Positions 10,100-19,495 are shown, counted from the first letter of the stretch. The stretch is 27,560 nt of DNA from Paulinella micropora (GCA_009731375.1 BJOX01000147.1:160150-187709); one strand, 5' to 3'. Made by a program: numbers and translations. The notes: a model not told the origin generated them from the letters alone.

Positions 10100-10456
10100 A
10101 AGTCATAACACGACAGCAAAGCCTGCCACCTGGCCAGTGCAATCGTTCGTCATCAACCACATAAGGTTCTGGTGGTCCGTCTTTACCACGATATCCAGTG
10201 ACCCCCATAATTATAAGTATTCCCTGAGCATTATAAACGACCAAACCACCGCCAAGGCCTCCCTCTGCCTCGTACAGTAGTTCTGTTCTGCCTTATTGAG
10301 CTTCCGGCTCAAGTACATGATCGGCCGCAAGACCCCTCTATCATCGTATTGCTCGACCGCGTACTTAGACGCATCGGTGTCCAGCACATACTGTTTATCC
10401 ACATCCGGCATCATCAAGATGCAATCCTTGTTAAACTTGGGATCACGATTCAACAT
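10100..10456 (-). pseudogene. RNase H domain of gypsy-type pol
   Basis: The frame at 10456-10211 shows YVLDTDASKYAVE (first catalytic Asp region), MYLSRKLNKAEQNYCTRQRE (the conserved YxSRKL..AExNY..xE motif) and EALAVVW, as in the RNase H domain fused to Ty3/gypsy reverse transcriptases. The enzyme degrades RNA in the RNA-DNA hybrid. The frame stops at 10211; the remaining part (the TDHxxL strand) appears near 10190-10170 in a different frame. Confidence 0.85.
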
Positions 10457-10483
10457 TTCCTTAATGAACTCGAACGTCTCCTC

Positions 10484-11497
10484 CTATTTAGGCGTCCATT
10501 CCCGAATATCGCCTTTCAAGTACAGCTCCCTTAACGGCTTAACCGTATCCGACCAATTCGGAAAGAACTGACTGTAATATTGCCCCAGCGCAATGAAGGA
10601 GAACAACTCCGACCGCGTCTGAGGCCGCTTAATGCTTTCGACAGCATCCCTCTTCTTAGCCGCAATCGCTACCGTCCCGTTCGAGATATCATATCCCAGG
10701 TATGTAACCTGTCGGGTGGCAAACTGGCACGTGTCCAAGTTCACCTTGAGACCAAACTCTCTTACCCGTCGGAAAACATCCTGTATGTGGGCCAGATGTT
10801 CCTCTATGGTATTGGAGTAGATAGTAATATATCTATGTAACAGAAAGCGTAATTCTCCGGCTTCTGCCCATATTTCTCCATAAACCACCTGCCCTTCCAT
10901 CCTCAAACTGTCGACCAAGCATTTTCTGAATTGCTGCCTGAAATATGCCCGGCGAGTTCCTCAGACCCATTGGCAATACCTTCCATTGGTATAGCGTCAT
11001 CCCCACCACAAACGCTGTTAGCCACCTGCTCTTTCTACTGAGTGGGATCTGCCAGAACCCATTCTTGAGGTCCAACACCGAGTACAATTTCGCGTGTTTC
11101 AACTTGCGCATACAGTCATCGATCTTAGGCAGCGGATACCGCTCACCCTCGATGATCTTGTTTGCCCGATAGTAATTCACACAAAACCTCAGCGCCCCAT
11201 CTAGTTTGGAACCATGCGTACATGCGACGAAATCGGGGAGTCCGAAAACTCCGTGAAATCATCAGCCTGTAGCTCCTGCGCCTTCTCCTGGGCAATTCTC
11301 TCTTCCTTACGGCCCAAGATAGACCTCCTAGAGGCATGCGTGATATTCATCCCCGGAATCTTCCTGAGATGAGCCTCAAAATGCTTGACCGTTCCCGGCC
11401 TAGGCGAATCAAAGATCTCCTTTTCCTTTGCCATCACCTCCTGAAGGCTCTTAAGATTCTCTTGATTCCCCTGCCAGTCCGCCCGCATCCGAGCCAT
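10484..11497 (-). pseudogene. Reverse transcriptase of gypsy-type pol (frameshifted)
   Basis: Parts lie in several frames. 11497-11201 and 11337-11143 give the lead-in and the start of the fingers. 11180-10833 gives LPKIDDCMRKL, the palm motif with the first catalytic Asp (SVLDLKNGFWQIPL), and the primer-grip-side motif LPMGLRNSPGIFQ. 10918-10484 gives the thumb-side motifs (HLAHIQDVFRRVREFGLKVN, TYLGYDIS, QTRSELFSFIALGQYY). The YIDD catalytic motif at about 10825-10835 is interrupted: the DNA reads TACATAGATATATTACTATC, so the second Asp is lost through a one-base deletion. It is a decayed Ty3/gypsy RT, with confident family and no activity expected as assembled. Confidence 0.92.
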
Positions 11498-11532
11498 CCT
11501 GTCGTCCCATGACTGGGCGTCCTTCCAACTCC

Positions 11533-12501
11533 TCAGTTCGGCGCCTCAGCCATGTCAGACCACGCATCCTCCACCAGGCCATCCTCGGAGGGCAACTCCA
11601 CCTCCTTCTGATGGTATTTGACTTCCGCAAACTCATCCCATTTACCTAGGTTTGCCATCCGATCCAGAATAAACACATACTGGATAGGCGCCCTTTTCGT
11701 GTAAAACCCTGTGAAGCACGTGAACGCCTGTTCCCGTATCTTCTGAAGGTCACACCCTTTAAGTGAGTTCCGATATGCCAACCCCTGTTCCCTAGTGCCT
11801 AATCTACAGGCAATCACCAAATGTTGCTTCCTAGATGACACCGGGATCGGGCGATCCATCATCCGGTCCAAAACCTCATCTGCCCAACACGCTTTTTCAT
11901 GCGACGGTAAGATCATAGAAAACGGTTTGTCACCCTCGAAATATTTCGTTAGCAATTTTGCCGTCTCCCCGGAATTCCGTGGACAAAGAGATTTGTCACC
12001 CCACATGTTTCCCACAAAATCTCCGATCTCATCCTCCGTTCCACCCGTTGAGACCCGCCCTTCCATTAGCGGTTCAAACAACGGCCTGTTACCCTGTGAT
12101 GCTTTCGCATGGAAGCAGTATCGGTTCTGAAGGAACACATAAGGCCCCTTCTTTCCATTGCTGAACCTATCCATCCCTGCCTCCACCTCCATGTTATGTT
12201 CTTCCATTGTGCAGGCCATAATCTGGGCACACCGGCACTGAATTAAGTCCTCCACTGTTGCCTTCTCCCAACGTCGAACAACTTTCCTCGCCTTTCCCGC
12301 AAGCCCGCGGTACTCCGGTTGGAAATCCTTGTAATAATTGTCCAACGCCGGGTGCTGATATGGCTTCGGTATAACCAACTGCACTCTTGCGCTTCGCGCA
12401 ATTGCATGTGGGTCCTTTCCCTTAGTCGCCCCTGGCTCGGTGGATGAGACCGCATAAGTATCCGCATGACAGAGAGGAACTGCCGTCCGCCCCCTCACCA
12501 T
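11533..12501 (-). CDS. Long spacer domain before RT in gypsy-type pol
   Basis: A single open frame of 322 residues between the protease-like region and the RT. It overlaps the end of the preceding frame by 7 bp (ATGGTGA). No known domain is recognised. It has Trp/aromatic-rich globular stretches (GPYVFLQNRYCFHAKASQG, FTCFTGFYTKRAPIQYVFIL), a Cys pair CRC near residue 90, and an acidic end. Most Ty3/gypsy elements have a much shorter link here. It may be a lineage-specific structural domain or an insertion carried within pol. Its intactness beside broken RT and integrase frames is notable. Confidence 0.55.
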   Translation of the reverse strand: MVRGRTAVPLCHADTYAVSSTEPGATKGKDPHAIARSARVQLVIPKPYQHPALDNYYKDFQPEYRGLAGKARKVVRRWEKATVEDLIQCRCAQIMACTMEEHNMEVEAGMDRFSNGKKGPYVFLQNRYCFHAKASQGNRPLFEPLMEGRVSTGGTEDEIGDFVGNMWGDKSLCPRNSGETAKLLTKYFEGDKPFSMILPSHEKACWADEVLDRMMDRPIPVSSRKQHLVIACRLGTREQGLAYRNSLKGCDLQKIREQAFTCFTGFYTKRAPIQYVFILDRMANLGKWDEFAEVKYHQKEVELPSEDGLVEDAWSDMAEAPN

Positions 12502-12986
12502 ATCTCCGCGTCATCATCACTAATTCCATAGTGCACCAAACCCGACCGGCAGTCAATTAATGTATTCATCCTATTGAGCTGCTTGAACCCGATCAGCAAT
12601 CCCCCCGAATATTCCGGACAGACATAGAACTGAATGTCAAAGGACTTACAGGAGTAGAGTTCAATGGTCAAAACCATCGTTCCCGTAACTTCCGCCCTCG
12701 CTTTTCCATTCACCCCTTCTATGCTTCCTTTCATAGGCAACATGTTTTTATCCAACCACGCCCTATTTGCCGTTATGAATCCCGCGCCCGCGATATTAAT
12801 ATTAGCCAACGTATCATTGGCCATATCGCATGCACCCTCCAGGTCCACACAGTAAACCTGAGTAATGCATAACGCATGTTCCGGCATTTCAATAGCCTCC
12901 AGGCGTTGCTTTACGTCAGACAAAAGAACAAAACTGTTATTTAAATCTTTCTGATCCGACAGCACTCTTGATGAGTCCCTCACCAA
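12495..12986 (-). CDS. Retropepsin-like protease region, catalytic motif altered
   Basis: A 163-residue frame where an aspartic protease is expected. The fold pattern is visible: a segment like the active-site loop (NINIAGAGFITANRAWLDK), a flap-like stretch with Gly (IEGVNGKARAEVTG), and a closing hydrophobic strand GGLLIGFKQLNRMNTLIDC that resembles the usual ILGxDFL strand. The catalytic D-T/S-G triad is not present: the equivalent position reads IAGA. Either the protease is inactive in this copy, or the domain is a non-catalytic relative. The assignment rests on position and general pattern. Confidence 0.5.
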   Translation of the reverse strand: MVRDSSRVLSDQKDLNNSFVLLSDVKQRLEAIEMPEHALCITQVYCVDLEGACDMANDTLANINIAGAGFITANRAWLDKNMLPMKGSIEGVNGKARAEVTGTMVLTIELYSCKSFDIQFYVCPEYSGGLLIGFKQLNRMNTLIDCRSGLVHYGISDDDAEIW

Positions 12987-13129
12987 AAGCAGTAGCCTTC
13001 GACATTTCGGCTTTCATTTCCTTCACTCCCTTCTTCTCCTTACCTCCGGGTTTGACTTTTCTCACCCTTAAAGGCACCGGCTTGGCCCCTCAATCGGGCT
13101 CCGGAATGAAAGAAACTTTTTTTTAAACC

Positions 13130-13762
13130 TCACCGTCGGAACCGATAAATATTTAAAGTAGGTTTAGATTTTCGCGGTACGTTAGTAACAGCTTTTTTAT
13201 TGATAAGATTAACTTGTCTGGCCTTCGCGGGCCCTCCGTTCCCCTCATTGTCACCACGTTTTCCCCGTTCAATCGTTACCTGCATCACAGAACCATCCAT
13301 TCCATGAGTAGAGTGTTGACTCCTGTGAGAAGGGTTACCTGCAGGCATTGCCTTGACTTCCAGCCTCTCCGGCTCATTCGTCCTCAGCAAAATCGTCGGG
13401 CTTAAAGGCGTCCCCGCCTGCCACACAACAACATCCCCATCAGTAATCACTGACGATTCCGTTTTGCCCTCCCCACATTTGTCTCTCAACTGGTGTTTAC
13501 CAGTCTGAGTTTCCTCTTCCTCCACATTGGAGCCTCCTTCCTCCGCTTCTTCCTTCGAAGCTGTCGCCACCTTAGCCTTTTTGAAGGGTCGGCCACTGTC
13601 CTTCTTACTGCCCCATCGCTTCTTGCCCTTGAAGCCCCCACCGCGGTCTCGGCCTTGACGCCCTCCCTTGCCCCCTTTGCCAGCTCCCTTCCGCAAGGAC
13701 TTGACTGTCTGATCATATTCCTCCAGTCGATCCCTAACCAGACGTTGCCGCTTTGTTCTTAA
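13130..13762 (-). CDS. Basic Gly/Lys-rich segment at the start of pol
   Basis: This frame opens just after a TAA at 13763-13765 and overlaps the end of gag by 29 bp in the +1 frame. It has a short leader, then a strongly basic Gly/Lys/Arg segment (KGAGKGGKGGRQGRDRGGG), then an acidic part and a low-complexity tail ending at 13130. Basic Gly-rich segments in gag-pol junctions usually bind nucleic acid, so a nucleocapsid-like role is plausible. It was probably made as a gag-pol fusion through frameshifting. No catalytic domain is visible. Confidence 0.5.
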   Translation of the reverse strand, partial: LRTKRQRLVRDRLEEYDQTVKSLRKGAGKGGKGGRQGRDRGGGFKGKKRWGSKKDSGRPFKKAKVATASKEEAEEGGSNVEEEETQTGKHQLRDKCGEGKTESSVITDGDVVVWQAGTPLSPTILLRTNEPERLEVKAMPAGNPSHRSQHSTHGMDGSVMQVTIERGKRGDNEGNGGPAKARQVNLINKKAVTNVPRKSKPTLNIYRFRR

Positions 13763-15476
13763 TTACCAGCTGGTCTTTGTTGCGGATAGCTCTGACCATG
13801 TCCCAGATGGATTGGCCATTGTTCGCAGCTTTTAACTGCCCCTCCAAGTTTTTCCAATCCGCCTCCTTGTCAGAGTGTAGCCCAGGGCATTCATCCTTCG
13901 CCTCACACTTGTAGCCCTTGAAGTAGTAGTCAAAGCAAAGCTTACAACTACCCCTGTAAGAGGAAGTGGAAGAACTGGCACCCCTAGCCTTCAAGCCCTT
14001 CGGGGGAGCAATATGCTCCTCGCTAGTCTCGTCCTCATCCTCTTCCTCCTCCTGTTGAACCTTACGTCGGTAGGGTTTTCCATAACCCCCCTTAGGAACT
14101 GTAGGGATACGGCGTCTATCAGTCCCCCCCTTTGACTGGATAGCATTTGCCTTCCCCACCGGTTTTTCCTCCAGCTGGGATTTAGCCACTGCTACCAACG
14201 CGTGCATCCCACCCTGTGAGACCAACGTATCTTCCCATGATCGTACGGCCAGTAGGAAGTCCTTCCACATGTCTCTTGCGTTTTCAGATCCGTCCGCAAA
14301 AGTCTTCCATGCCGGGGCCGCATCCGTCGTATAATCGACGTTGTCCGGGATCAAAGCCTCCCATTTGCCCTCCGGCCATCCTTTACTAATGACCCGGAAA
14401 ACACATGGATCGTGCTGATTGATCCTTGCCATCACGTGTCGGATGAGCCGTTTGAGGCCGATGAAGAACGCGTTGTCCGTCTTCAGCGTCTCCATCTCCC
14501 TCGTGAATGCCCCCCTAACCCTAATCGGCTTCTTGCTCGTCGTTGCCAACGCAGTTCCAACCACCGTGGAAATGTGTCCTGTCAGCATGACCTCACTAGT
14601 CAAATCCCAATGACTTCCGTGAAGCACGAGCAAAGCAATGAGAGCATGCATCATCGCGTGCAGCTTGGACATTTTAACGGACCCCGTTTCCCCATAGACA
14701 TCCCCGTCCTGAATTTCCTTCGCCATCCCCTTGGTGATACTATCCACCGTAAAGTGCTCCATAAGGTCCGCGTCCGTGCACTGTCGGAGAATATCCACCA
14801 ATGTCATCGGCGACTCAACATTGCTCTCCCCCATCAACTTACAGAGAAAATTGATCGCTTTCCGAAACCATGGCGAGGTCATATACGCCCAACAGTTTAC
14901 TTGCCGAGTAAACCATATCAAAGGCTTTTTATCCCCTTTTGTCCCCGGAGCAAACGCAACAGACGAGAACTTCTCAAGGAAAATCGGCATCCTTTTCCTT
15001 TCCTGTTCATAACGTGTCGCCGGATCCAAAGGATCATCCTCATCCCTTTTCTTGATGACCGCATATCTCTCTTCCCACGCTGCGTATTTGTCCACGCAGA
15101 CCTCAATGGCCTTTGCCACCTCCATGAGGTACAAGAGATATCGATACAAGTCCACACAAGCCTGCTCCCTTGCTACCAGCAAAATCAAAGGGTCCGGCAC
15201 CGTAGCCGTAGCCGTCTTGAGCTTGGTAGTCGCCATTGCAGCTGAATCTGCTTCCTTTAGCAGATCACGCAGGCTCCTGTTGGCATTAGTAGCCAACGTG
15301 TCCTTGTCCGTCATCAGCTCCAATTTTCCCATGAAGCCTTCGACATGGATTAGGTCATATACGTCCGGTGTCTTTTTGTTCCACACCTTCGTATCCTTCA
15401 TCCATTTTGCTTCTTTCATTTTTCCCTTGACGGCCTCCCAATTCTTCACCGCCTTGTTAAAGGCATGGGCTACCAT
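13734..15476 (-). CDS. Gag-like capsid/nucleocapsid protein of gypsy-type element
   Basis: An intact frame of 580 residues at the 5' end of the element. Long helical, hydrophobic-patterned segments (for example RYLLYLMEVAKAIEVCVDKY and LIWFTRQVNCWAYMTSPWFR) fit a capsid region. Residues about 470-510 are basic then acidic low complexity (QQEEEEDEDETSEEH). Near the C-terminus a Cys/His cluster C511-x2-C514-x9-C524-x5-C530-x3-H534 occupies the place of a nucleocapsid knuckle, though its spacing is not the usual CCHC (Cx2Cx4Hx4C). The role was to form the particle that packages element RNA. It is the best preserved frame of the element. The start is the first ATG at 15474-15476. Confidence 0.75.
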   Translation of the reverse strand: MVAHAFNKAVKNWEAVKGKMKEAKWMKDTKVWNKKTPDVYDLIHVEGFMGKLELMTDKDTLATNANRSLRDLLKEADSAAMATTKLKTATATVPDPLILLVAREQACVDLYRYLLYLMEVAKAIEVCVDKYAAWEERYAVIKKRDEDDPLDPATRYEQERKRMPIFLEKFSSVAFAPGTKGDKKPLIWFTRQVNCWAYMTSPWFRKAINFLCKLMGESNVESPMTLVDILRQCTDADLMEHFTVDSITKGMAKEIQDGDVYGETGSVKMSKLHAMMHALIALLVLHGSHWDLTSEVMLTGHISTVVGTALATTSKKPIRVRGAFTREMETLKTDNAFFIGLKRLIRHVMARINQHDPCVFRVISKGWPEGKWEALIPDNVDYTTDAAPAWKTFADGSENARDMWKDFLLAVRSWEDTLVSQGGMHALVAVAKSQLEEKPVGKANAIQSKGGTDRRRIPTVPKGGYGKPYRRKVQQEEEEDEDETSEEHIAPPKGLKARGASSSTSSYRGSCKLCFDYYFKGYKCEAKDECPGLHSDKEADWKNLEGQLKAANNGQSIWDMVRAIRNKDQLVIKNKAATSG

Positions 15477-15660
15477 TGGCCTCGTCCTTGAAGAAAGTCT
15501 GTGCCAAGGTCATGTCAAAAGTATCCCCTTTCGTGGGGTCTGTTCTGTAAATTCTTGAAGTACACAAATTTGAAGCTATTCAAGTAATACTTGAAAATTT
15601 TGAGGCTTTTTTTTTCAAAGGTTTTTTTTTTTTAAGGTTTTGAAAGTTTCAACTTTTTAA
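15477..15660. other. 5' region of the gypsy-type element, no LTR seen
   Basis: Between the gag start and GAGTC-rich DNA lies A/T-rich sequence with long T runs (15607-15645). It does not match the LTR-like copies at 5520 or 7042, and no tRNA-primer site is evident. Confidence 0.4.
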
Positions 15661-16070
15661 CGCCGGTGGCAGGGCTGGCACTCACCGAAGTGCCACTTTT
15701 AATACTGAGAATACTTGCCACTCGTAGAGCGGCTGAGTGGGAAGCGGAAGAGATAAAATGGAAGAGGTATCAAGAGATACAAAAAGAGAAAACATGAAGT
15801 GGCAGGTTTAAAAAAAAGTTGGAAAAAAAAGGCAGCCTCCGTCACAGTTTAAGGTGGAGTCATACTGAGAGACTCGATGCAGTTGAACGAATACTACGTG
15901 GCTTGAATTAAAATGAATTCAGTTTTTGACTCTTAGAGTCGCGGGCCGTCGGAAGTTGAAAGTCCTGTACAGATTATTATTCAGAGTCTAATCATGGCCA
16001 GTGACACGGTCACTTGCCATATTCAGTTTCACGTTTTCCCTTACTTTTGATAACAGAATACTTGCCACGG
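15660..16070. repeat. GAGTC/GACTC-rich non-coding DNA, block 3
   Basis: Words such as GGAGTCATACTGAGAGACTCG, TTTGACTCTTAGAGTCGCGG and AGTGACACGGTCACTTGCC match the style of blocks 1 and 2. A GTGGCAGGGCTGGCACTC..GAAGTGCCAC stretch at 15666-15694 resembles the GGTGGCACTGGGCC of block 1. No gene is visible. Confidence 0.45.
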
Positions 16071-16071
16071 G

Positions 16072-16079
16072 TGACTCAC

Positions 16080-16113
<34 letters not shown>

Positions 16114-16133
16114 CGTGGCAGACACACACACAA
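16072..16133. repeat. (CA)n microsatellite
   Basis: ACACGC/ACAC dinucleotide run interrupted once by CGTGGCAG. It lies 3' of the membrane-protein gene on the opposite strand. Confidence 0.95.
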
Positions 16134-16239
16134 AGAATGAATGAAATTTGCCACATCAATTTGTTTGGTTGTCCACTTCACCGTTTCATTATTGCCCTTG
16201 GCTCAACCTCGCTCATTTGTTTTTGTTTTCACCTGTGTT

Positions 16240-17692
16240 TCAGTGGAAAGAGAACCTGGTTGAACAACTAGCGAACCAGCTTGCGTTTTGTGTTGCAACC
16301 GAAACATGCGAAAAGGATTGTTTGACAGCATCAGACAAATTTGCCCCAACACGAACAGTTACAAGAGAGGACGTTGAAGTTGAGGTGCCAGAACGATTTT
16401 CAAGTTCGTCCACTGTTTCAACATATGTTGCCTTATCTGCTGACCTTTCAGCCTCTTCCGCGTGGTTTGCGTGGGATTCGAACACCTTCTCGTTTGTGCG
16501 TTTTAGGTATGAAGCTAGGTATGGAGATAGACATGGAGCTATAACTAAGACAAAAATAAAAGCGTTCAGCACTACTAAGACAGTTGCCAAAACAAACAAC
16601 CCCGAGGACGAATTATGCCACCAAGACATCCAAAAGCACATAAGAGCAAGAACTAGGAAACTTTTTATCGTGAATGCCAACCGCGCAACTCCCGCGTCGT
16701 TTTGAAACGTGCTATCGTCTTGAGACCTGCAAGAGTTTTGAGAGGAAAAGCATGGAAGGTGAAGAAACCCACTGCTGAGGAGGATTGATGAAGATGAGAA
16801 GAATGCTCCAGGACAGACGGCGAATGCAACGACAAGCTTATGCTTCCAAAACCAAGCTGGATTGGTGTGTTGATAAATGGTTCTCATGACTCTTGCTGAA
16901 ATAATAAGATTCACCAAGTAGCAGAAGCCAAGGACTGGACCTGCTACAAAAAGTTCGAGACTGAATATGAAGTAACTTTGAAATAGTGCAATGACTTCTA
17001 CCCACCCCGACATAAGCAAAATGGTGCTGGCGACAAGAATGAGAGGGTGTGAGACTGCGTAGATGCCTTTGGGATGCCACTTCTTCAGAGTAAGGAACCA
17101 CTGGGCTAGCCCGGTCGTCAAAGAAACAGTCGTGACGAAAAGCGGAACATAAAAAACGACCGTTACTCCAGTGAATTCGGGGATACCCCAAGCCAACATA
17201 ATAAACTGAATACAAAACTGCGGAATGTTTCCAAGCAACAAAGTTGAGAATCCTCCAGCGACTATCATGGTGACATGATCCTTGGACACGGGAGCTGAGA
17301 TCTCAGCTGCTGCGTTTTGGACCCTTCACTTTGCTGCACCACACACTGAGCACTGCGACGTTGGTCAGGCTAAGAAATAATCCAGCAGCCGTGATTTTCC
17401 CATGCGACTGCATCCACTCTTTCATATTGTTGTCTGATCGAAAATTGACCCAGAGACTCCAAGAAGTGAAGCCGTTTGTGACCATGGAGACAGTCAAGGA
17501 AACGATACTAGCCGAAAAGAATTTGAGCCAGCGTATTCGGAAGAGAAAGACAGCAAACTGCACATGTGTGGCTACGACCAGGAGCGACAAGGCAGCAAAA
17601 AACACTTCCTCGGGACTGCTTTCAAGCCAAAGGTACTTGCTAACTAACAAAGCAAGTATTAACAGGCAGAAAGCTACGCCCAACCTCACCAA
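16240..17692 (-). other. Multi-pass membrane domain of the LRR protein
   Basis: Two frames (17692-17303 and 17316-16240) give hydrophobic segments separated by short loops: about four in the first and six or seven in the second. The motif GNIPQFCIQFIMLAW resembles the xxxPQxxxQ helix seen in XK-related scramblase-type membrane proteins, which is only a tentative match. The C-terminal 100 residues are polar, Ser/Thr-rich. The frames join near CCAAAACGC at 17313-17321, where removing one base keeps both open. Function beyond a membrane anchor is not known. Confidence 0.55.
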
Positions 17693-19283
17693 CCATTTTG
17701 CCTGTTCGGGCAGGACTGGCGAGCAAACTTCTTAAATAAATCGCGATTGCTTGCGGAAACTTTATAATGGAAACTGTAACAAGGTATCGTGGTTAGATAC
17801 TCGAAGCCCGCGTATGAGGCCAAGGCTGGATTGTCAAAAATCCGAATGCTGTCTCCGATAAATGTCACATTTTCTAGTCCCTTCAAAGACGTCAAGACGG
17901 TGTATTCAATCGCCAAAGTAGAGCCAATAGTCGTCAGGCCTTGGAGTCCTGCTAAGGAGGTCAATTCAGGATTGTGGGAAATCCACAAGTCACCACCAAC
18001 GGACGCCAGGCGCGTGAGCCCCGTCAACGAGGTCAAGGCTTCATTGCCCACAATGAACAAGCTACCGCCAACGGACGCCAGGCGCTCAAGCCCAGTCAAC
18101 AAGGTCAAGGCTTCATTGTGCTGAATCCACAAGTCACCACCAACGCCGCTGGTCGCCAGGCGCTCGAGGCTCAGCTCCATCAACGAGGTCAAGGCTTCAT
18201 TGCACGAAATGACCAAGCCACCACCAACGGACGCCAGGCGCTCGAGCCCAGTCAACGAGGTCAATTTTGATTGTGGTTAATGAACAAGTCACCGCCAACT
18301 GACGCAAGGCGCTCGGGCCCCGTCAATGAGGTCAAGGCTTCATTGTCCACAATTAACAAGCTACCGCCAACGGACGCCAGGTGCTCGAGCCCCGTCAACG
18401 AGATCAAGGCTTCATTATCCACAATGAACAAGCCACCGTCAACGGACGCCAGGCGCTCGAGCCCCGTCAACGAGATCAAGTTTTCATTGTGCTCAATGTC
18501 CAACATACCGCCAACGGACGCCAGGCGCTCGAGCCCCGTAAACGAGGTCAAGGCTTCATTGTCCACAATGAACAAGCTACCGCCAATGGACGCCAGGCGC
18601 TCGAGCCCCGTCAATGAGATCAAGTTTCATTGTGCTCAATGTACAACCTACCGCCAACGGACGCCAGGCGCTCGAGCCCCGTCAACGAGGTCAAGGCTTT
18701 ATTGTCCACAATTAACAAGCTACCGCCAACGGACGCCAGGCGCTCGAGCCCCGTCAACGAGGTCAAGGCTTCGTTGTGCTGAATCCACAAGGGACCACCA
18801 ACGCCGCTGTATGCCAGGCGCTCGAGCCCCGTCAACGACGTCAACGCTTCGTTGTACAAAATGTCCAAGCCACCACCAACGGACGCCAGGCGCTCGAGCA
18901 CAGTCAACGAGGTTAAATTTTCATTGTACTTAATGTACAAGTCACCGCCAACGGACGCCAGCCGTTCCAGCCCCGTCAACGAGGTCAAGTTTTCATTGTG
19001 GGTGATGAATGTGCAAGTCACCACCAACGGACGCCAGGCGCTCGAGCCCCGTCAACGAAGTCAAGTTTTCACTGTGAATGTACAAGCTACCGCAAACGGC
19101 CGTTAGGTTTTCCAGTCCAATCAAGGAAGTCAAGGCGTAATCGCCCTTGTGTCTCCAAATAGTCAAGTCTCCAGCCACCGTTGTGCAAACTTCTCTCGCG
19201 GCAGTATACAAGTCGTAATCTCCTTCACATGGTGTTGCAACACTGCCCGTCAGCAGGAGCGAAGACAGAACAACGCAAAACAT
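16240..19283 (-). CDS. LRR surface protein with multi-pass membrane domain (frameshifted)
   Basis: Reading the minus strand: an ATG at 19283 opens a signal peptide (MFCVVLSSLLLTGSVATPC), then a short Cys-containing cap, then about 19 leucine-rich repeats of 23 residues (LTSLTGLERLASVGG type), a Cys-containing stem, and about 10-11 hydrophobic segments ending in a Ser/Thr-rich cytosolic tail at 16240. Six consecutive frames carry it (19283-18993, 19027-18620, 18623-18261, 18264-17686, 17692-17303, 17316-16240). Each switch needs one small indel. At three of them one missing base in a homopolymer restores the repeat (about 18636, 18254, 17702). At 19004-19014 the DNA looks 4 bp longer than usual. 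Either consensus errors split an intact gene, or it is a very young pseudogene. A role as surface receptor is inferred from the architecture. A further ATG (19382) would start inside the microsatellite and spoil the signal peptide. Confidence 0.7.
17790..19150 (-). repeat. Array of ~19 LRR-encoding 69-bp repeats
   Basis: Tandem 69-bp units, each encoding one LRR, with extremely high similarity at DNA level (GACGCCAGGCGCTCGAGCCC on the plus strand recurs in most). Two units carry a 3-residue insertion (TSGVGG / YSGVGG). The first and last three or four units are diverged, the middle ones nearly identical, as expected for arrays that expand and homogenise by unequal crossing over or gene conversion. 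Variation clusters in GGxLxIxxNxx, the strand and adjoining loop of each repeat. Confidence 0.9.
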
Positions 19284-19320
19284 GACAGAATAACGCGAAA
19301 AATGATCATCTTCTCGTTCT

Positions 19321-19495
19321 ATGTATGTAGGTATGTATGTATGCATGTATGTATGTATGTATGTATGTATGTATCTATGCATGTATGCATGTATGTATGT
19401 ATGTATGTATGTATGTATGTATTATTCTATGTATGTATACATGTATGTATGTATGTATGTATGTACATATGTATGTACATATGTATGTATCTATG

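Larger units (their letters stand above)
7042..15476 (-). mobile_element. Degenerate Ty3/gypsy-type LTR retrotransposon
   Basis: On the minus strand the order is gag (15476-13734), protease-like, spacer, reverse transcriptase, RNase H, linker, zinc-binding and DDE integrase (to 8290), purine tract and LTR. RT before RNase H before integrase is the Ty3/gypsy order, and not that of copia. The pol region is split over at least six frames, and the catalytic motif of the RT is interrupted, so this copy cannot be autonomous as assembled. No 5' LTR or primer-binding site is recognised upstream of gag. Unusual features are a protein spacer of about 320 residues before the RT and a charged insert of about 180 residues between RNase H and integrase. 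Confidence 0.9.

Noticed and set aside
14412-15245. 277-codon plus-strand ORF opposite gag
   Set aside because: It is the antisense shadow of the intact gag frame, rich in His, Arg, Pro and Cys as expected for a reverse complement of coding DNA.
17974-18933. Plus-strand repeat proteins (PPTDARRSSPVNEVK type)
   Set aside because: Antisense shadow of the LRR array. The minus strand has a signal peptide and the known LRR consensus, the plus strand has neither.
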